Of a stretch of 64,000 nt of DNA, positions 1 through 9,400 are shown in pieces. The position numbers and the translations under genes were made by a program. The notes under the pieces are model-generated. The model worked only from the letters and a program-made list of their open reading frames with translations. It was not told the DNA's origin and made no database searches. Each line of letters starts with the position of its first letter. Within the stretch, counting starts at the first letter, position 1. This DNA is from Chryseobacterium cupriresistens (GTDB lineage Bacteria; Bacteroidota; Bacteroidia; Flavobacteriales; Weeksellaceae), in assembly GCF_046614675.1 (NCBI RefSeq), contig NZ_JBKKJT010000011.1, positions 62,001-126,000 of the forward strand, given 5' to 3'.

Positions 1-1
1 T

Positions 2-1207
2 GAAAATAAAAAAATCATTGAAGAGTATCAACAGGAATTTTCTGAGTTTCAAACGCTGAAATTGTTGTTGAAAAAATTAAAGACCCAACTTTCAGAATCT
101 AATAAAGAAAGCGATTATAAAGAATTTTTGCTCAACGAACTGGAAGAGCTTAAGCTTGATGATGTTGATTTTGAAGATGTTCAGAACCAGCTTTCCATTC
201 AGGAAAATGCGGGAATGATCTCTGAAAATGTAGGCCAGATCTTATCCAGATTTCATCAGGAGGAAATAGGAATTCTGTCATTCTTTAACGAAGCGACCAA
301 CAAACTGTCAAAAATTTCCGAAGTTTCTACGAGTTTCGCAGAGCTTGATGAAAGACTGGAAACCACTTTTGTAGAGCTTAAAGACATCATTTCCGAACTG
401 GAACATGAAGCGGAAAGGGTGGAAATTAATCCTGAAAACCTGGTCTACCTTACCGAGCTTAATAATAAAATCAACGCTTTATTCCTTAAGCATAATGTTT
501 CAGATCTTAATGAACTGATTGAGATCAGAAATCAGCTGGCCGGGGAACAGAAAGGAGCTTCAGAATTAGAAGAACAGATTGAAGAAACTGAGGAAAATAT
601 TTCTCAGAAAGAAAAAACACTTCAGAGCCTTGCTGCAAAACTTTCAAAGAACAGACACAAGAATGTTCCTGTTTTCATCAAAAAAGCAGAAGGACTTCTT
701 AAAAAGCTAGGTCTCGAAAAGGCAAAAGTGGATATAGAATTATACGATGCAGATGAATTCAACCCGTTTGGGAAAGAAAATATCCAGCTGTTGTTTCAGG
801 CCAACTCCGGTTTCCCTTTAAAACCGATCCAAACGGCCATTTCCGGAGGAGAAAGATCAAGAGTAATGCTTGCCGTAAAGAAGATTATTGCAGAAAGTGA
901 TGAACTGCCAACCTTGATTCTTGACGAAATAGACACCGGAGTTTCAGGAAAAGTAGCTGAAGAGATCGGAAATCTGATGCGCGAAATGTCTGAAGACATG
1001 CAATTGATTGTTATTTCCCATCTTGCACAGGTCGCAGCCAAAGGAAATGATAATTACAAAGTGGTGAAACAGGATATTTCCGGCAGAACACAATCTACTA
1101 TTATTCCTTTGAGCAGTGAAGAAAAACTGAACGAGATTGCCCAGTTGCTTTCCGGAAGCAAAATTACGGAAGCAGCGCTGGCACAGGCTAAAGAATTAAT
1201 AGGCTAA
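2..1207 (+). CDS. recN: DNA repair protein RecN, C-terminal part (5' truncated by window edge)
   Basis: RecN is an SMC-like ATPase that acts in recombinational repair of DNA double-strand breaks in the cytoplasm. The frame is open from base 2, so the gene starts upstream of the window; about 401 of roughly 550 residues are visible. The first two thirds is rich in E/K heptads, as expected for the coiled-coil arm. The ATPase C-lobe follows: ABC signature ISGGERSR near base 838, Walker B LILDEIDTG near base 915 and the switch histidine in VISHLAQVA near base 1012. ILDEIDTGVSG is highly characteristic of RecN. A TTG at 62 is an internal codon and not a start, because the homologous coiled-coil sequence continues upstream of it. 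Confidence 0.95.
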   Translation, partial: ENKKIIEEYQQEFSEFQTLKLLLKKLKTQLSESNKESDYKEFLLNELEELKLDDVDFEDVQNQLSIQENAGMISENVGQILSRFHQEEIGILSFFNEATNKLSKISEVSTSFAELDERLETTFVELKDIISELEHEAERVEINPENLVYLTELNNKINALFLKHNVSDLNELIEIRNQLAGEQKGASELEEQIEETEENISQKEKTLQSLAAKLSKNRHKNVPVFIKKAEGLLKKLGLEKAKVDIELYDADEFNPFGKENIQLLFQANSGFPLKPIQTAISGGERSRVMLAVKKIIAESDELPTLILDEIDTGVSGKVAEEIGNLMREMSEDMQLIVISHLAQVAAKGNDNYKVVKQDISGRTQSTIIPLSSEEKLNEIAQLLSGSKITEAALAQAKELIG

Positions 1208-1257
1208 TTCAGCCAGTTATAAACCCGATTTCTCATCAAACTATTAGTATTAGCGAT

Positions 1258-1281
1258 GTCATCCTGAGGCTGTCGAAGGAT
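1258..1281 (-). repeat. Dispersed repeat copy (CCTTCGACAG-type)
   Basis: The reverse complement reads ATCCTTCGACAGCCTCAGGA. A near-identical copy (one mismatch over about 19 bases) lies inside the neighbouring gene at 3477-3500. This short repeat is common in Chryseobacterium-type intergenic DNA (recalled, not searched). Confidence 0.6.
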
Positions 1282-1373
1282 TTACTATTTCCCTAACTCT
1301 TCAATTCTTTTTCAGAGCTTCTATTGCTGCATCTTTTTGCTGGATTTCATTTTTTCAGCATCTCAATGTAACG

Positions 1374-1540
1374 CATAATTAGCAGGTCGCTACTTCGGTG
1401 TTATAATTTTAAAACAAATACGTCCTGTTAACTGTTAGCTTCCAGTGGAGATTAATCTGGTCCCATCGGGATCTGCTGTTAATAGAAAAATGAAATCCCC
1501 GTAGCCCATAAAGCTCCGTAGGAGCGACCTGTTAATTCAT
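1374..1540. repeat. Imperfect inverted repeat around AGGTCGCT / AGCGACCT
   Basis: The left arm at about 1374-1404 contains AGCAGGTCGCTACTTCGGTG. The right arm at about 1508-1540 contains GCTCCGTAGGAGCGACCTGT. The two arms are reverse complements with a few mismatches and enclose about 100 bases. The layout resembles a decayed non-coding mobile repeat, with no open frame inside. Confidence 0.5.
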
Positions 1541-1908
1541 GCCGAAAATATTGCAATTTTCAATGTATTGATACTTTTATCACACAGTCATGTTTCAATA
1601 CTATATTTTTTTTACAGTGGCGAAAATGTATTTGTAATACGACATGTTCTGTCGCTTTGAGAGAATATTTTTGTATTAAGTTAAAGCAATATTTACATAA
1701 TTGTGTTAAAAAATGTTAAATTTGTCGGGTTTATATTAACGGGTCCATTATGGCTAAAAAACAATAACTATGAAATTTTTATTCGATTACATCCATTCGG
1801 TGTATATTCTTCAATTATTTCTAAATATTTAAAAATCACATTCGTATGTACAAATTCAGATAAATTTTTATGCATGTGAAATACACTATTTTTTGCATCA
1901 AAGAATAT

Positions 1909-1916
1909 TATATTTG
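1909..1916 (+). promoter_or_regulatory. Candidate -7 box TATATTTG for the RHS operon
   Basis: TATATTTG fits the Bacteroidota TAnnTTTG consensus and lies about 115 bases before the ATG at 2031. The nearest TTTTG upstream is only 13 bases away, shorter than the usual spacing, so the match is incomplete. Alternatives lie at 1717-1724 and 1666-1673. Confidence 0.3.
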
Positions 1917-2030
1917 AAATATTCTTTATTCTATAAAGGGTCTGATTCTCAGAAACGATAAGGATTAAAAAGAACCGGATCTAACCATGATCTATCATAA
2001 TAACAATGTTAACTTAAAATAAACACAGGA

Positions 2031-3677
2031 ATGAAAAAAATCTCTCTCAGTGCATTCATTCTATGCACAGCATTGGGCGCATCTGCGCAGGAAGTGGTAT
2101 GGCAGAAAGACATACAATCCTCTACCCAGGATTTTCTGAGCCAGGTCACGACAACCATTGATCAGCAGTATCTGATCACAGGAAGCTCTATTCAAAGCAA
2201 TAAGCAACAGGCTTTAGGCAGTAAGCAAAATAACGGTTACGATTTTCATTTAGTAAAACTGAACCAGCAGGGACAAGAAGTCTGGGAGAAATATTTCTCA
2301 GGACAAAACCATGATTATCTGTCTGCTACAGTGACTACACAGGATGGCGGATTTCTTTTGGCTGGAACTTCTTATTCAGGAAAAGGATTGGATAAAAAAG
2401 AGGATTCCAAAGGAGGTTCAGATTTTTGGCTGATCAGAATCAATGAATTTGGTGATGAACTATGGCAAAAAACTCTTGGAAGTTCTTCTGATGAAGAAGC
2501 CAGAGCGGTAATTCAAACTACAGACTTAGGATTTTTTGTTGCAGGGAATGTCCAAAACTCATCCAAAGGCTATGGATCCAAAGATGTTTTAATCACAAAA
2601 CTGGATAAAGACGGAAAAGAACTTTCCCAATTGATCTTAGGTGGAAAAGGTTTAGACGAAGTAGAGAAGATGATTCCAACTAGAGACGGAGGAGCTTTAT
2701 TAGGAATTTATTCGAGAAGTTCATCTGTTAAAACGAATAATCAGCAATCAAAGATCAACACTAATACTTCGACTGATGAACCTGCAACCTATAACCTGTT
2801 ATCTGCAACCTCAAAGCAGAGCGACAATTTCGGTGAAGGCGACTACTGGATTGTCAAGTTGGACAAAAATGGAAAAATTGAATGGGAAAAGAACTTTGGA
2901 GGCAAAGGAGATGATCATATCAGAACGCTGGCATTAACTTCAAATGGTTTTATTATCGGCGGAGAATCCAGATCAGAAAGATCAGGGAATAAAACTGTTG
3001 GATTGGAAGAAGGAACAGACCTTTGGCTGATTGCCTTAAATGAAAGAGGTGATGAGCAGTGGCAGAAATCCTACAATTTCAAGAACCGTGATATCCTGAT
3101 GGGAATGAGAGTTCTTCATTCAGCAGATGATAAATCTTCCAAAGGAATCTTATTGGGAGGTTACACTCAGGCAGAAGGAAGAGTAGAAACCGATGATGAG
3201 ACCTTCTGGATGCTCTATCTTGACCAAGACGGAAATGAGCAGTGGAGAAAACACGTCAAAGGAGAATCCAGAAAAAAGGAAGAAAGACTTTCTGATTTAA
3301 AGCTTAACAGAGACGGTTCTATTATTCTGGCTGGAACCAGTGCAGAGGAGCTAGGTAAAGAAAACTGGAAGATTGTGAAACTGGGAGATAAACAGGTTGA
3401 TCAGTTAATCGAGAAATACGACATCAAGATCTATCCAAACCCTGTTTCAGATTATGCTTATGTGGAAATCGGTTTTGATCCTTCGACAGGCTCAGGACAG
3501 GGTTTTAAGGATGCAGAAATTCTCTTATATGATATGAGTGGAAGACAGCTTCAGAGTATTAAAACAAGGAATAAAGTGACTAAGATCAACACCCAGGCTT
3601 TGGTTCAGGGGGCTTATCTGGTGACGATAAAAACGGATAACAATAAAACGGCAAATGCCAAATTAATTAAGAAATAA
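2031..3677 (+). CDS. Secreted repeat (propeller-like) protein with T9SS type A sorting domain
   Basis: 548 aa. An N-terminal Sec signal peptide ends near ASAQ. Residues about 20-440 contain recurring units with GGF/GGFL..AG and D.W..KL/D..G...W motifs, as in secreted beta-propeller-like proteins of Bacteroidota. The C-terminus from about residue 465 (IKIYPNPVSDY ... GAYLVTIKT ... KLIKK) is a T9SS type A sorting domain, so the protein is expected on the cell surface or outside the cell. It is the first gene of a tight operon with the YD-repeat gene (10-bp gap) and the RHS toxin gene. The sorting domain carries an in-frame DPSTGSGQ stretch (residues 483-490) encoded by a dispersed DNA repeat. 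Its role beside the RHS proteins is unknown; an adhesin or accessory role is inference. Confidence 0.8.
   Translation: MKKISLSAFILCTALGASAQEVVWQKDIQSSTQDFLSQVTTTIDQQYLITGSSIQSNKQQALGSKQNNGYDFHLVKLNQQGQEVWEKYFSGQNHDYLSATVTTQDGGFLLAGTSYSGKGLDKKEDSKGGSDFWLIRINEFGDELWQKTLGSSSDEEARAVIQTTDLGFFVAGNVQNSSKGYGSKDVLITKLDKDGKELSQLILGGKGLDEVEKMIPTRDGGALLGIYSRSSSVKTNNQQSKINTNTSTDEPATYNLLSATSKQSDNFGEGDYWIVKLDKNGKIEWEKNFGGKGDDHIRTLALTSNGFIIGGESRSERSGNKTVGLEEGTDLWLIALNERGDEQWQKSYNFKNRDILMGMRVLHSADDKSSKGILLGGYTQAEGRVETDDETFWMLYLDQDGNEQWRKHVKGESRKKEERLSDLKLNRDGSIILAGTSAEELGKENWKIVKLGDKQVDQLIEKYDIKIYPNPVSDYAYVEIGFDPSTGSGQGFKDAEILLYDMSGRQLQSIKTRNKVTKINTQALVQGAYLVTIKTDNNKTANAKLIKK
3477..3500 (+). repeat. Dispersed repeat inserted in frame inside the sorting domain (DPSTGSGQ)
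   Basis: GATCCTTCGACAGGCTCAGG is the reverse complement, with one mismatch, of the intergenic repeat at 1258-1281. Here it is translated as DPSTGSGQ between the first and second beta-strand regions of the sorting domain without breaking the frame. Confidence 0.7.
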
Positions 3678-3687
3678 ACACAAGATC

Positions 3688-6465
3688 ATGAAAAAAACTA
3701 TGATTTCACTTGCAATTCTTGTTGCCGGTATAGGGCAGCTGTATGCCCAGCAGGAAATTAATTTCGGAGATTTTTCCAGACCTGTGCCCTCCGTTTCCTC
3801 TCTTGCTACCTATGCTAATACTCCGATTTCCAACGCAACCGGTCTTCCTGATATTTCATTTCCTTTGTTAGGATTACCAACTTATAACAGCGGGATGAGC
3901 TTAAACGCAGGCTTATCTTACAACCCTATGAATGTTTCCGAAAGCGAACCAGCCAGCCAGGTAGGTGCCGGATGGTCTTTATTTGCCGGAGCTGTGATTT
4001 CAAGAAGTATAGAGTATGACATTGACGAAATGTATGATGATGCAAGCCGTCCTTATTATTACAAGAATGGTTTTGATGATATTTATTATTATAACCTTCC
4101 GGGAATTTCCGGCAAATTCAAGTTTAAAAGAAACCTTGATACCAATACTTTTGAACTCGTTAATCTTTCTTCCAATAAAATTAAAATTGAGTATACCCGT
4201 TCAAGTAATACTGCAACGCTTATTCTTGAATCATTTACAATAACCGATGTCAAAGGAATCAAATATTATTTTAATGATTACAGCAGAAGTAACCGCCAGC
4301 AGCAACTGGAATCCACGGGAGGTAAACTTTACAAATCAGCATTCTTCTTGACACAGATTAAAGATGCCAATAATATAGAGCTTGCTCAATTTTCTTATCA
4401 GAAAGATACAAAGTATAAAAATAACAATACTACGGTACTCTACGAAACCTGTAAGCTAAAAACAATTTCTTCTCCCGGGTTTGGAAAAATAGAATTTGCA
4501 TACGTATACGATTCATCTAAAGAAAATACGATGAATGATCCGTATCAGATCCAGAAAGTTACTTTAAAGGATAATTACAACCACCTTATTTCGGGATATT
4601 CTTTTGAGTATACAGGTTCAAAGAGAACTCTCATAAAGCTTAAAAAACTGGATAAAAATGAGGCCGTTTCTGAAACAACTGAATTTGAATATGGTGATTA
4701 TTCTGCTGCTACTCCTTCTTATGGGATGACACCGGCTGCTTTATGTGATCAATGGTGGTATACCGCACCACCACCACCGGTTCGGAGTATCTTAAAAAAA
4801 GTAATCACTCCAGCCAAAGGAGTCATAGAATATACCTTTGAATCCAATCAATTTTACAAGAATCGCAATGAGCCGAATTATGTTAATTCTATTTTGAGCG
4901 GCGATCGCTTTATAGATCCGGTGGTACAGTATATTAATACCTTCCGGGAATTACAGTACAATACCAAACAGGCTGCTAATTATACGTTTACCATTTCAGG
5001 AACACAGCCTAAAAAAGTATACCTTGTCTTTGGAGTGGATGAATTGTTTCCTGCCCCGCCATATTGGGATCCCAACACTCCTACTACTGTCGGGTATGTG
5101 ATTAAGAACAATGATGGATTTATTTACGGAAATGTCTGTGGATCTTCCCAGTATCAGGTAGCGGAATATGATCTGTCTCCCGGAAATTATACCTTTATGG
5201 TAACAGGATCCGGAGGAAGAGGTATGGCACAATTCTTCGGAATAGAACATATTGCACAGCCTTTTCCCAATACCGTTACAGGAGGTGGTATAAGGGTAGC
5301 CAGTATTAAATATTACAATAGTATTACTGATATAACGCCTGTAAAAACCACAAAATACGAATACAATACTTTTGGAGATGCCCAAACCTCATCGGGCGTT
5401 TTATTCTCTCCGGAATCGGATATTAATGCAGACAGTTATCCAGTATATAAAAACGTTAAAATAACCGAAGCTGATAACAATAACGGGCATGTGAAATACT
5501 ATTATAAAAATCCTGATGATTATCCTAAAAATGGAAGTTACTGGCCTTATTATTCTTTAACAAGCGGTGGATTATTAGATAAAAAAGAAGTGTATAATGC
5601 ACAGAATAAACTTCTGGTTTCTGAGCAGAATAGCTATACTTTTGAAGAAATTCCCGGAGCCCAGGATTATCTGCTTTGGAGCAATAACACGTTAACTTCC
5701 AAACCGGCATGGCTCAAAAAATCTTCTGTTACTTCCACCAGTTATTTTGATAACAATCAAAGTATTGAAGAACAGTCTGAAACCAATTTTAACGTGTTCA
5801 ATTTTGATGTGGCTTCTACTAAAAAAGTAGTGGATGGAAACACCATAGAACAATTCTATACTTATCCTGAGACAGGATATGCCAATCTTGCCGCGGCCCA
5901 TATCCTTAATATTCCTGTTATTATAGAGGAAAAGACAGATGGTAAGCTTGTTTCCCGCACAGAAACCAGGTTTACCAACCCGGCTTCCACGCGCCCTACT
6001 GCCGTGATGACTTCCAATATCGGGAATACTGCACAAAAAACAGCCACCATAGATTTGTATGATGAAAAGGGAAATGCCATTCAGTTTACTTCTCCTGCGG
6101 GAATATCAACAACCGTGATCTATGGTTATGACAAAACACAGCCTATTGCTAAAATAGAAGGTGCAACATATGCCCAGGTTTCCCCTTATGCTCAGGCTAT
6201 TATAGATGCTTCCAATGCGGATGCTCAAAACCCGGCCAATGAACCGGCACTCCTTACAGCATTGGATAATTTCAGGAAAACAACTGCATTGAAAGACTTT
6301 CAGATGACCACCTATACTTATGATCCACTCATTGGAATGACAACAACAACCCCGCCCAATGGGATCAGGGCAATTTATAAGTATGATGACCAGAACAGGC
6401 TACAAAAAATTGTAGATATGAATGGAGTAACCCTGAAAGAATATCAATACCACTATAAAAACTAA
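3688..6465 (+). CDS. Secreted RHS/YD-repeat protein
   Basis: 925 aa. The signal peptide ends near QLYAQQ. The N-terminal region (about 30-110) has the pattern seen in large Bacteroidota YD-repeat shells: PDISFPLLGLPTY, GLSYNP, VGAGWSL. Later there are repeated Y-rich units (YTYDP, YKYDDQNRLQKIVD) that match the YD/RHS repeat. It has no hypervariable C-terminal tip; it ends shortly after the last YD unit. Spacing is 10 bp to the gene before and 5 bp to the gene after, so it is clearly co-transcribed with the RHS toxin. An accessory shell, carrier or partner for the downstream toxin is a plausible inference, not shown by the sequence. Confidence 0.8.
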   Translation: MKKTMISLAILVAGIGQLYAQQEINFGDFSRPVPSVSSLATYANTPISNATGLPDISFPLLGLPTYNSGMSLNAGLSYNPMNVSESEPASQVGAGWSLFAGAVISRSIEYDIDEMYDDASRPYYYKNGFDDIYYYNLPGISGKFKFKRNLDTNTFELVNLSSNKIKIEYTRSSNTATLILESFTITDVKGIKYYFNDYSRSNRQQQLESTGGKLYKSAFFLTQIKDANNIELAQFSYQKDTKYKNNNTTVLYETCKLKTISSPGFGKIEFAYVYDSSKENTMNDPYQIQKVTLKDNYNHLISGYSFEYTGSKRTLIKLKKLDKNEAVSETTEFEYGDYSAATPSYGMTPAALCDQWWYTAPPPPVRSILKKVITPAKGVIEYTFESNQFYKNRNEPNYVNSILSGDRFIDPVVQYINTFRELQYNTKQAANYTFTISGTQPKKVYLVFGVDELFPAPPYWDPNTPTTVGYVIKNNDGFIYGNVCGSSQYQVAEYDLSPGNYTFMVTGSGGRGMAQFFGIEHIAQPFPNTVTGGGIRVASIKYYNSITDITPVKTTKYEYNTFGDAQTSSGVLFSPESDINADSYPVYKNVKITEADNNNGHVKYYYKNPDDYPKNGSYWPYYSLTSGGLLDKKEVYNAQNKLLVSEQNSYTFEEIPGAQDYLLWSNNTLTSKPAWLKKSSVTSTSYFDNNQSIEEQSETNFNVFNFDVASTKKVVDGNTIEQFYTYPETGYANLAAAHILNIPVIIEEKTDGKLVSRTETRFTNPASTRPTAVMTSNIGNTAQKTATIDLYDEKGNAIQFTSPAGISTTVIYGYDKTQPIAKIEGATYAQVSPYAQAIIDASNADAQNPANEPALLTALDNFRKTTALKDFQMTTYTYDPLIGMTTTTPPNGIRAIYKYDDQNRLQKIVDMNGVTLKEYQYHYKN

Positions 6466-6470
6466 ACACA

Positions 6471-9400
6471 ATGAAAAAAATACTCCTACTCCTCAATTTG
6501 CTGGTGGTTGGTTTTTCCTATGCACAGACCAACTTTACTCAGACAGAAAACTATATCTACGAGAAAAACTGTTTAACGGAAGACTGTTCCAAAAAAACAG
6601 AATCCGTACAATACTTTGACGGGCTTGGAAGGGCCAGGCAGAATATAGCGGTAAAAGCAACACCCTCCGGAAAAGACATTGCAGTTCCCGTAGAATATGA
6701 TGCCTATGGAAGACAGGTGAAAAGCTACCTTCCCGTACCGCAGTCAGGGACACAAAATGGGGCTTTATATGCCAACCCGCTTTCCAATGCTGCTTCCCTT
6801 TACGGAAGTGAAAAAATCTATGCTGAAAAAGTATTGGAACCTTCTCCGCTGGGAAGACTACAGCAGCAAAAAAACATCGGTAATGAGTGGAATACCAAAC
6901 CGGTACAATTTGGATATGATACCAACAAGGTCAGTGAGGTCTATCTACATCTGATCTCCACGACCTGGGAGGATGGAGTAACTAAAAATGTTCTGAGTTT
7001 ATCACCAACAGAAACTTACGCTCCCGGCCAGCTCTATAAAAGTACTGTAAAAAATGAAGATGAGATTGAAACAGTAGAGTTTAAAAATAAAAAAGGCCAA
7101 ACAATATTGGTCAGGAAAATGCTAAGTGCTTCTGAGCAGGTAGATACCTACTATGTCTATAATATATTTGGACAATTGGTTTTTGTACTTCCACCTAGCA
7201 CCCTCCACAAACCTATTACAGACGACCTTCTGAATGATCTTTGTTATCAGTACCGCTATGACACCTGGGGACGCCTGGTGGAAAAAAAGATTCCGGGAAA
7301 AGGCTGGGAGTACATGGTCTATGACAACCAGAACAGACTGGTAGCTTCGCAGGATGCCAATCTTAAAGAAAAAGGACAGTGGATGTACACCAAATATGAT
7401 CAGTTTGGTAGAGCTGCTTTTACCGGAATAGCTACCGGTGGAGACAGAAAAACAGAACAGGGACTTGTTGACGGAATTACCAATAACAATGTGAAAATGA
7501 CCAGTACGGTTGTCTTCAACAGGCAGGGAATGGATGTCTTTTATGATCCTGCCACTTCATATCCCCATGCTTCCAAATGGGTCACTTTGTTATCCGTGAA
7601 TTATTATGACACCTATCCTTCGTACAGTTTCAATCCGGCTTTTCCTTCTTCCATTATGGGAAAGGTGCCGCTATCTGATAATTCAGCAGCCAATGCAGTA
7701 AGTACGAAAGGACTTCCGGTGATGAGTCTTGTAAAGAATATTGAAGATGATAACTGGACCAAAAACTATATTTATTATGACCAGAAAGGAAGAACGGTAG
7801 GTTCATACAGCATCAATCATCTTGGAGGCTATACAAAAACAGAATCATTGCTTGATTTTGCAGGCGTTACCAAACAGAGCAAAGCGTATCACAAAAGGCT
7901 GGCAGCAGATCCCGAAAAAGTAATTACACAGACTTTCACCTATGACCACCAAAACAGGCTATTGGTACATAAACACCAGGTGGATACGAATCCTGAAGAA
8001 ATTCTTGTACAGAATGAGTACAATGAACTTTCACAGGTAAAAAACAGGAAACTGGGAGGAACCAATCCGGCACAGCCATTACAGAATATTGAGTATACGT
8101 ACAATATCAGGGGCTGGCTTACCAAAATCAATGACCCTTCTAATCTGAACGGGAAGCTGTTCGGGTATGCGATGAAATATACCAATCCGGTAAATCCCAA
8201 TGTGGCTCCGGGGAAATTCTCAGGAATGATTACAGAAGTAGACTGGAAAAACGCTTCCGAGGACGTGCTGAAAAGATATAATTATGCGTATGACGCATTG
8301 GGCAGGCTAAAGGATGCGGTTTATTCTGAACCCAATGCCACTGTCCCTTTTAATAATAATTATAATGAATATGTGACCTATGACCTGAACGGAAATATTA
8401 AAACCCTGAAGAGAAATGCTTTCCCTGCAAGCGGAGGCACCACATCTGCTCAGGTGGATGACCTGATCTACAATTATACCGGAAACCGTTTAACGAAAGT
8501 GACAGAAAATGCTCTGAACGATACCGGATATGAAGGCGGAAACAATATCATTTCCTATGACCTGAACGGAAATATGAAAGATATGCTGGATAAAGGAATT
8601 CAGTCTGTTCAGTACAATTTCCTGAACCTTTCCAATGCGTATAGTGTTCAGCAGTCAAACGGATTTGAGCAGATAATGAATAGCACGATGAGCTATCTTT
8701 ATCGTGCGGACGGAACAAAGCTGCGTAAAACCTATTCCAGTGCTCCGCCAAGAGGAACTGTTACCACCCGTATCACAGATTATCTGGATGGCTTCCAGTA
8801 CAGCTACACCGAAGGAGGCGGTATCTGTCTTGAATGCAGAACGGAAAGCGCCTATGAACAGCAGGCTTATAAAAATGCATCGTTTATATTGCCGGGAACG
8901 CTTACTCCCCAGTGGAAGCTGGATTTTGTCTCCACAGCTGCGGGGTATTACAGTTTCACAGAAAACCGCTATATTTACCAGTACAGAGACCACCTTGGAA
9001 ATGCCAGGGTAACCTTTGCCAAAAGCAGCGCAGGCGTTCCTGAAATTATCGATACCAACAATTATTATCCTTTTGGGCTGAACCATATCTCAGCATCGTT
9101 CAGTACTTCAGGTTTCGGAAGTTTTTACAGCTATAAATACAATGGGAAAGAACTTCAGGAAACAGGATTGTTTGATTACGGCTGGAGACAGTATATGCCG
9201 GATTTGGGAAGATGGAACGGGATAGACCAGCTGGCGGAAAGCTACCTTTCTACCAGTCCCTATGCTTATGTTGCAAACAACCCGGTTTCGCAATTTGATG
9301 TAGACGGAAGATGGTTTAATGCGGACGGTTCTATTGATACTTCAGGAAGAACTCCCGGATTTACCAGTGGCAGACAGATGTATAGCCAGTTTCTGGGATA

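Larger units (their letters stand above)
1208..2030. other. 823-bp intergenic region with dispersed repeats and no gene
   Basis: No convincing coding frame lies between recN and the T9SS propeller gene. The first half holds repeat debris: a CTGTCGAAGGAT-type repeat at 1258-1281 and an inverted pair at 1374-1404 and 1508-1540. The second half is very AT-rich and holds several matches to the Bacteroidota -7 box TAnnTTTG (1666-1673, 1717-1724, 1909-1916), any of which could drive the RHS operon. Confidence 0.6.

Noticed and set aside
4996..5385. 129-aa minus-strand ORF inside the YD-repeat gene
   Set aside because: Antisense to a strong coding frame, with no family pattern; a shadow.
8655..9086. 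143-aa minus-strand ORF inside the RHS core
   Set aside because: Antisense shadow of the conserved RHS core.
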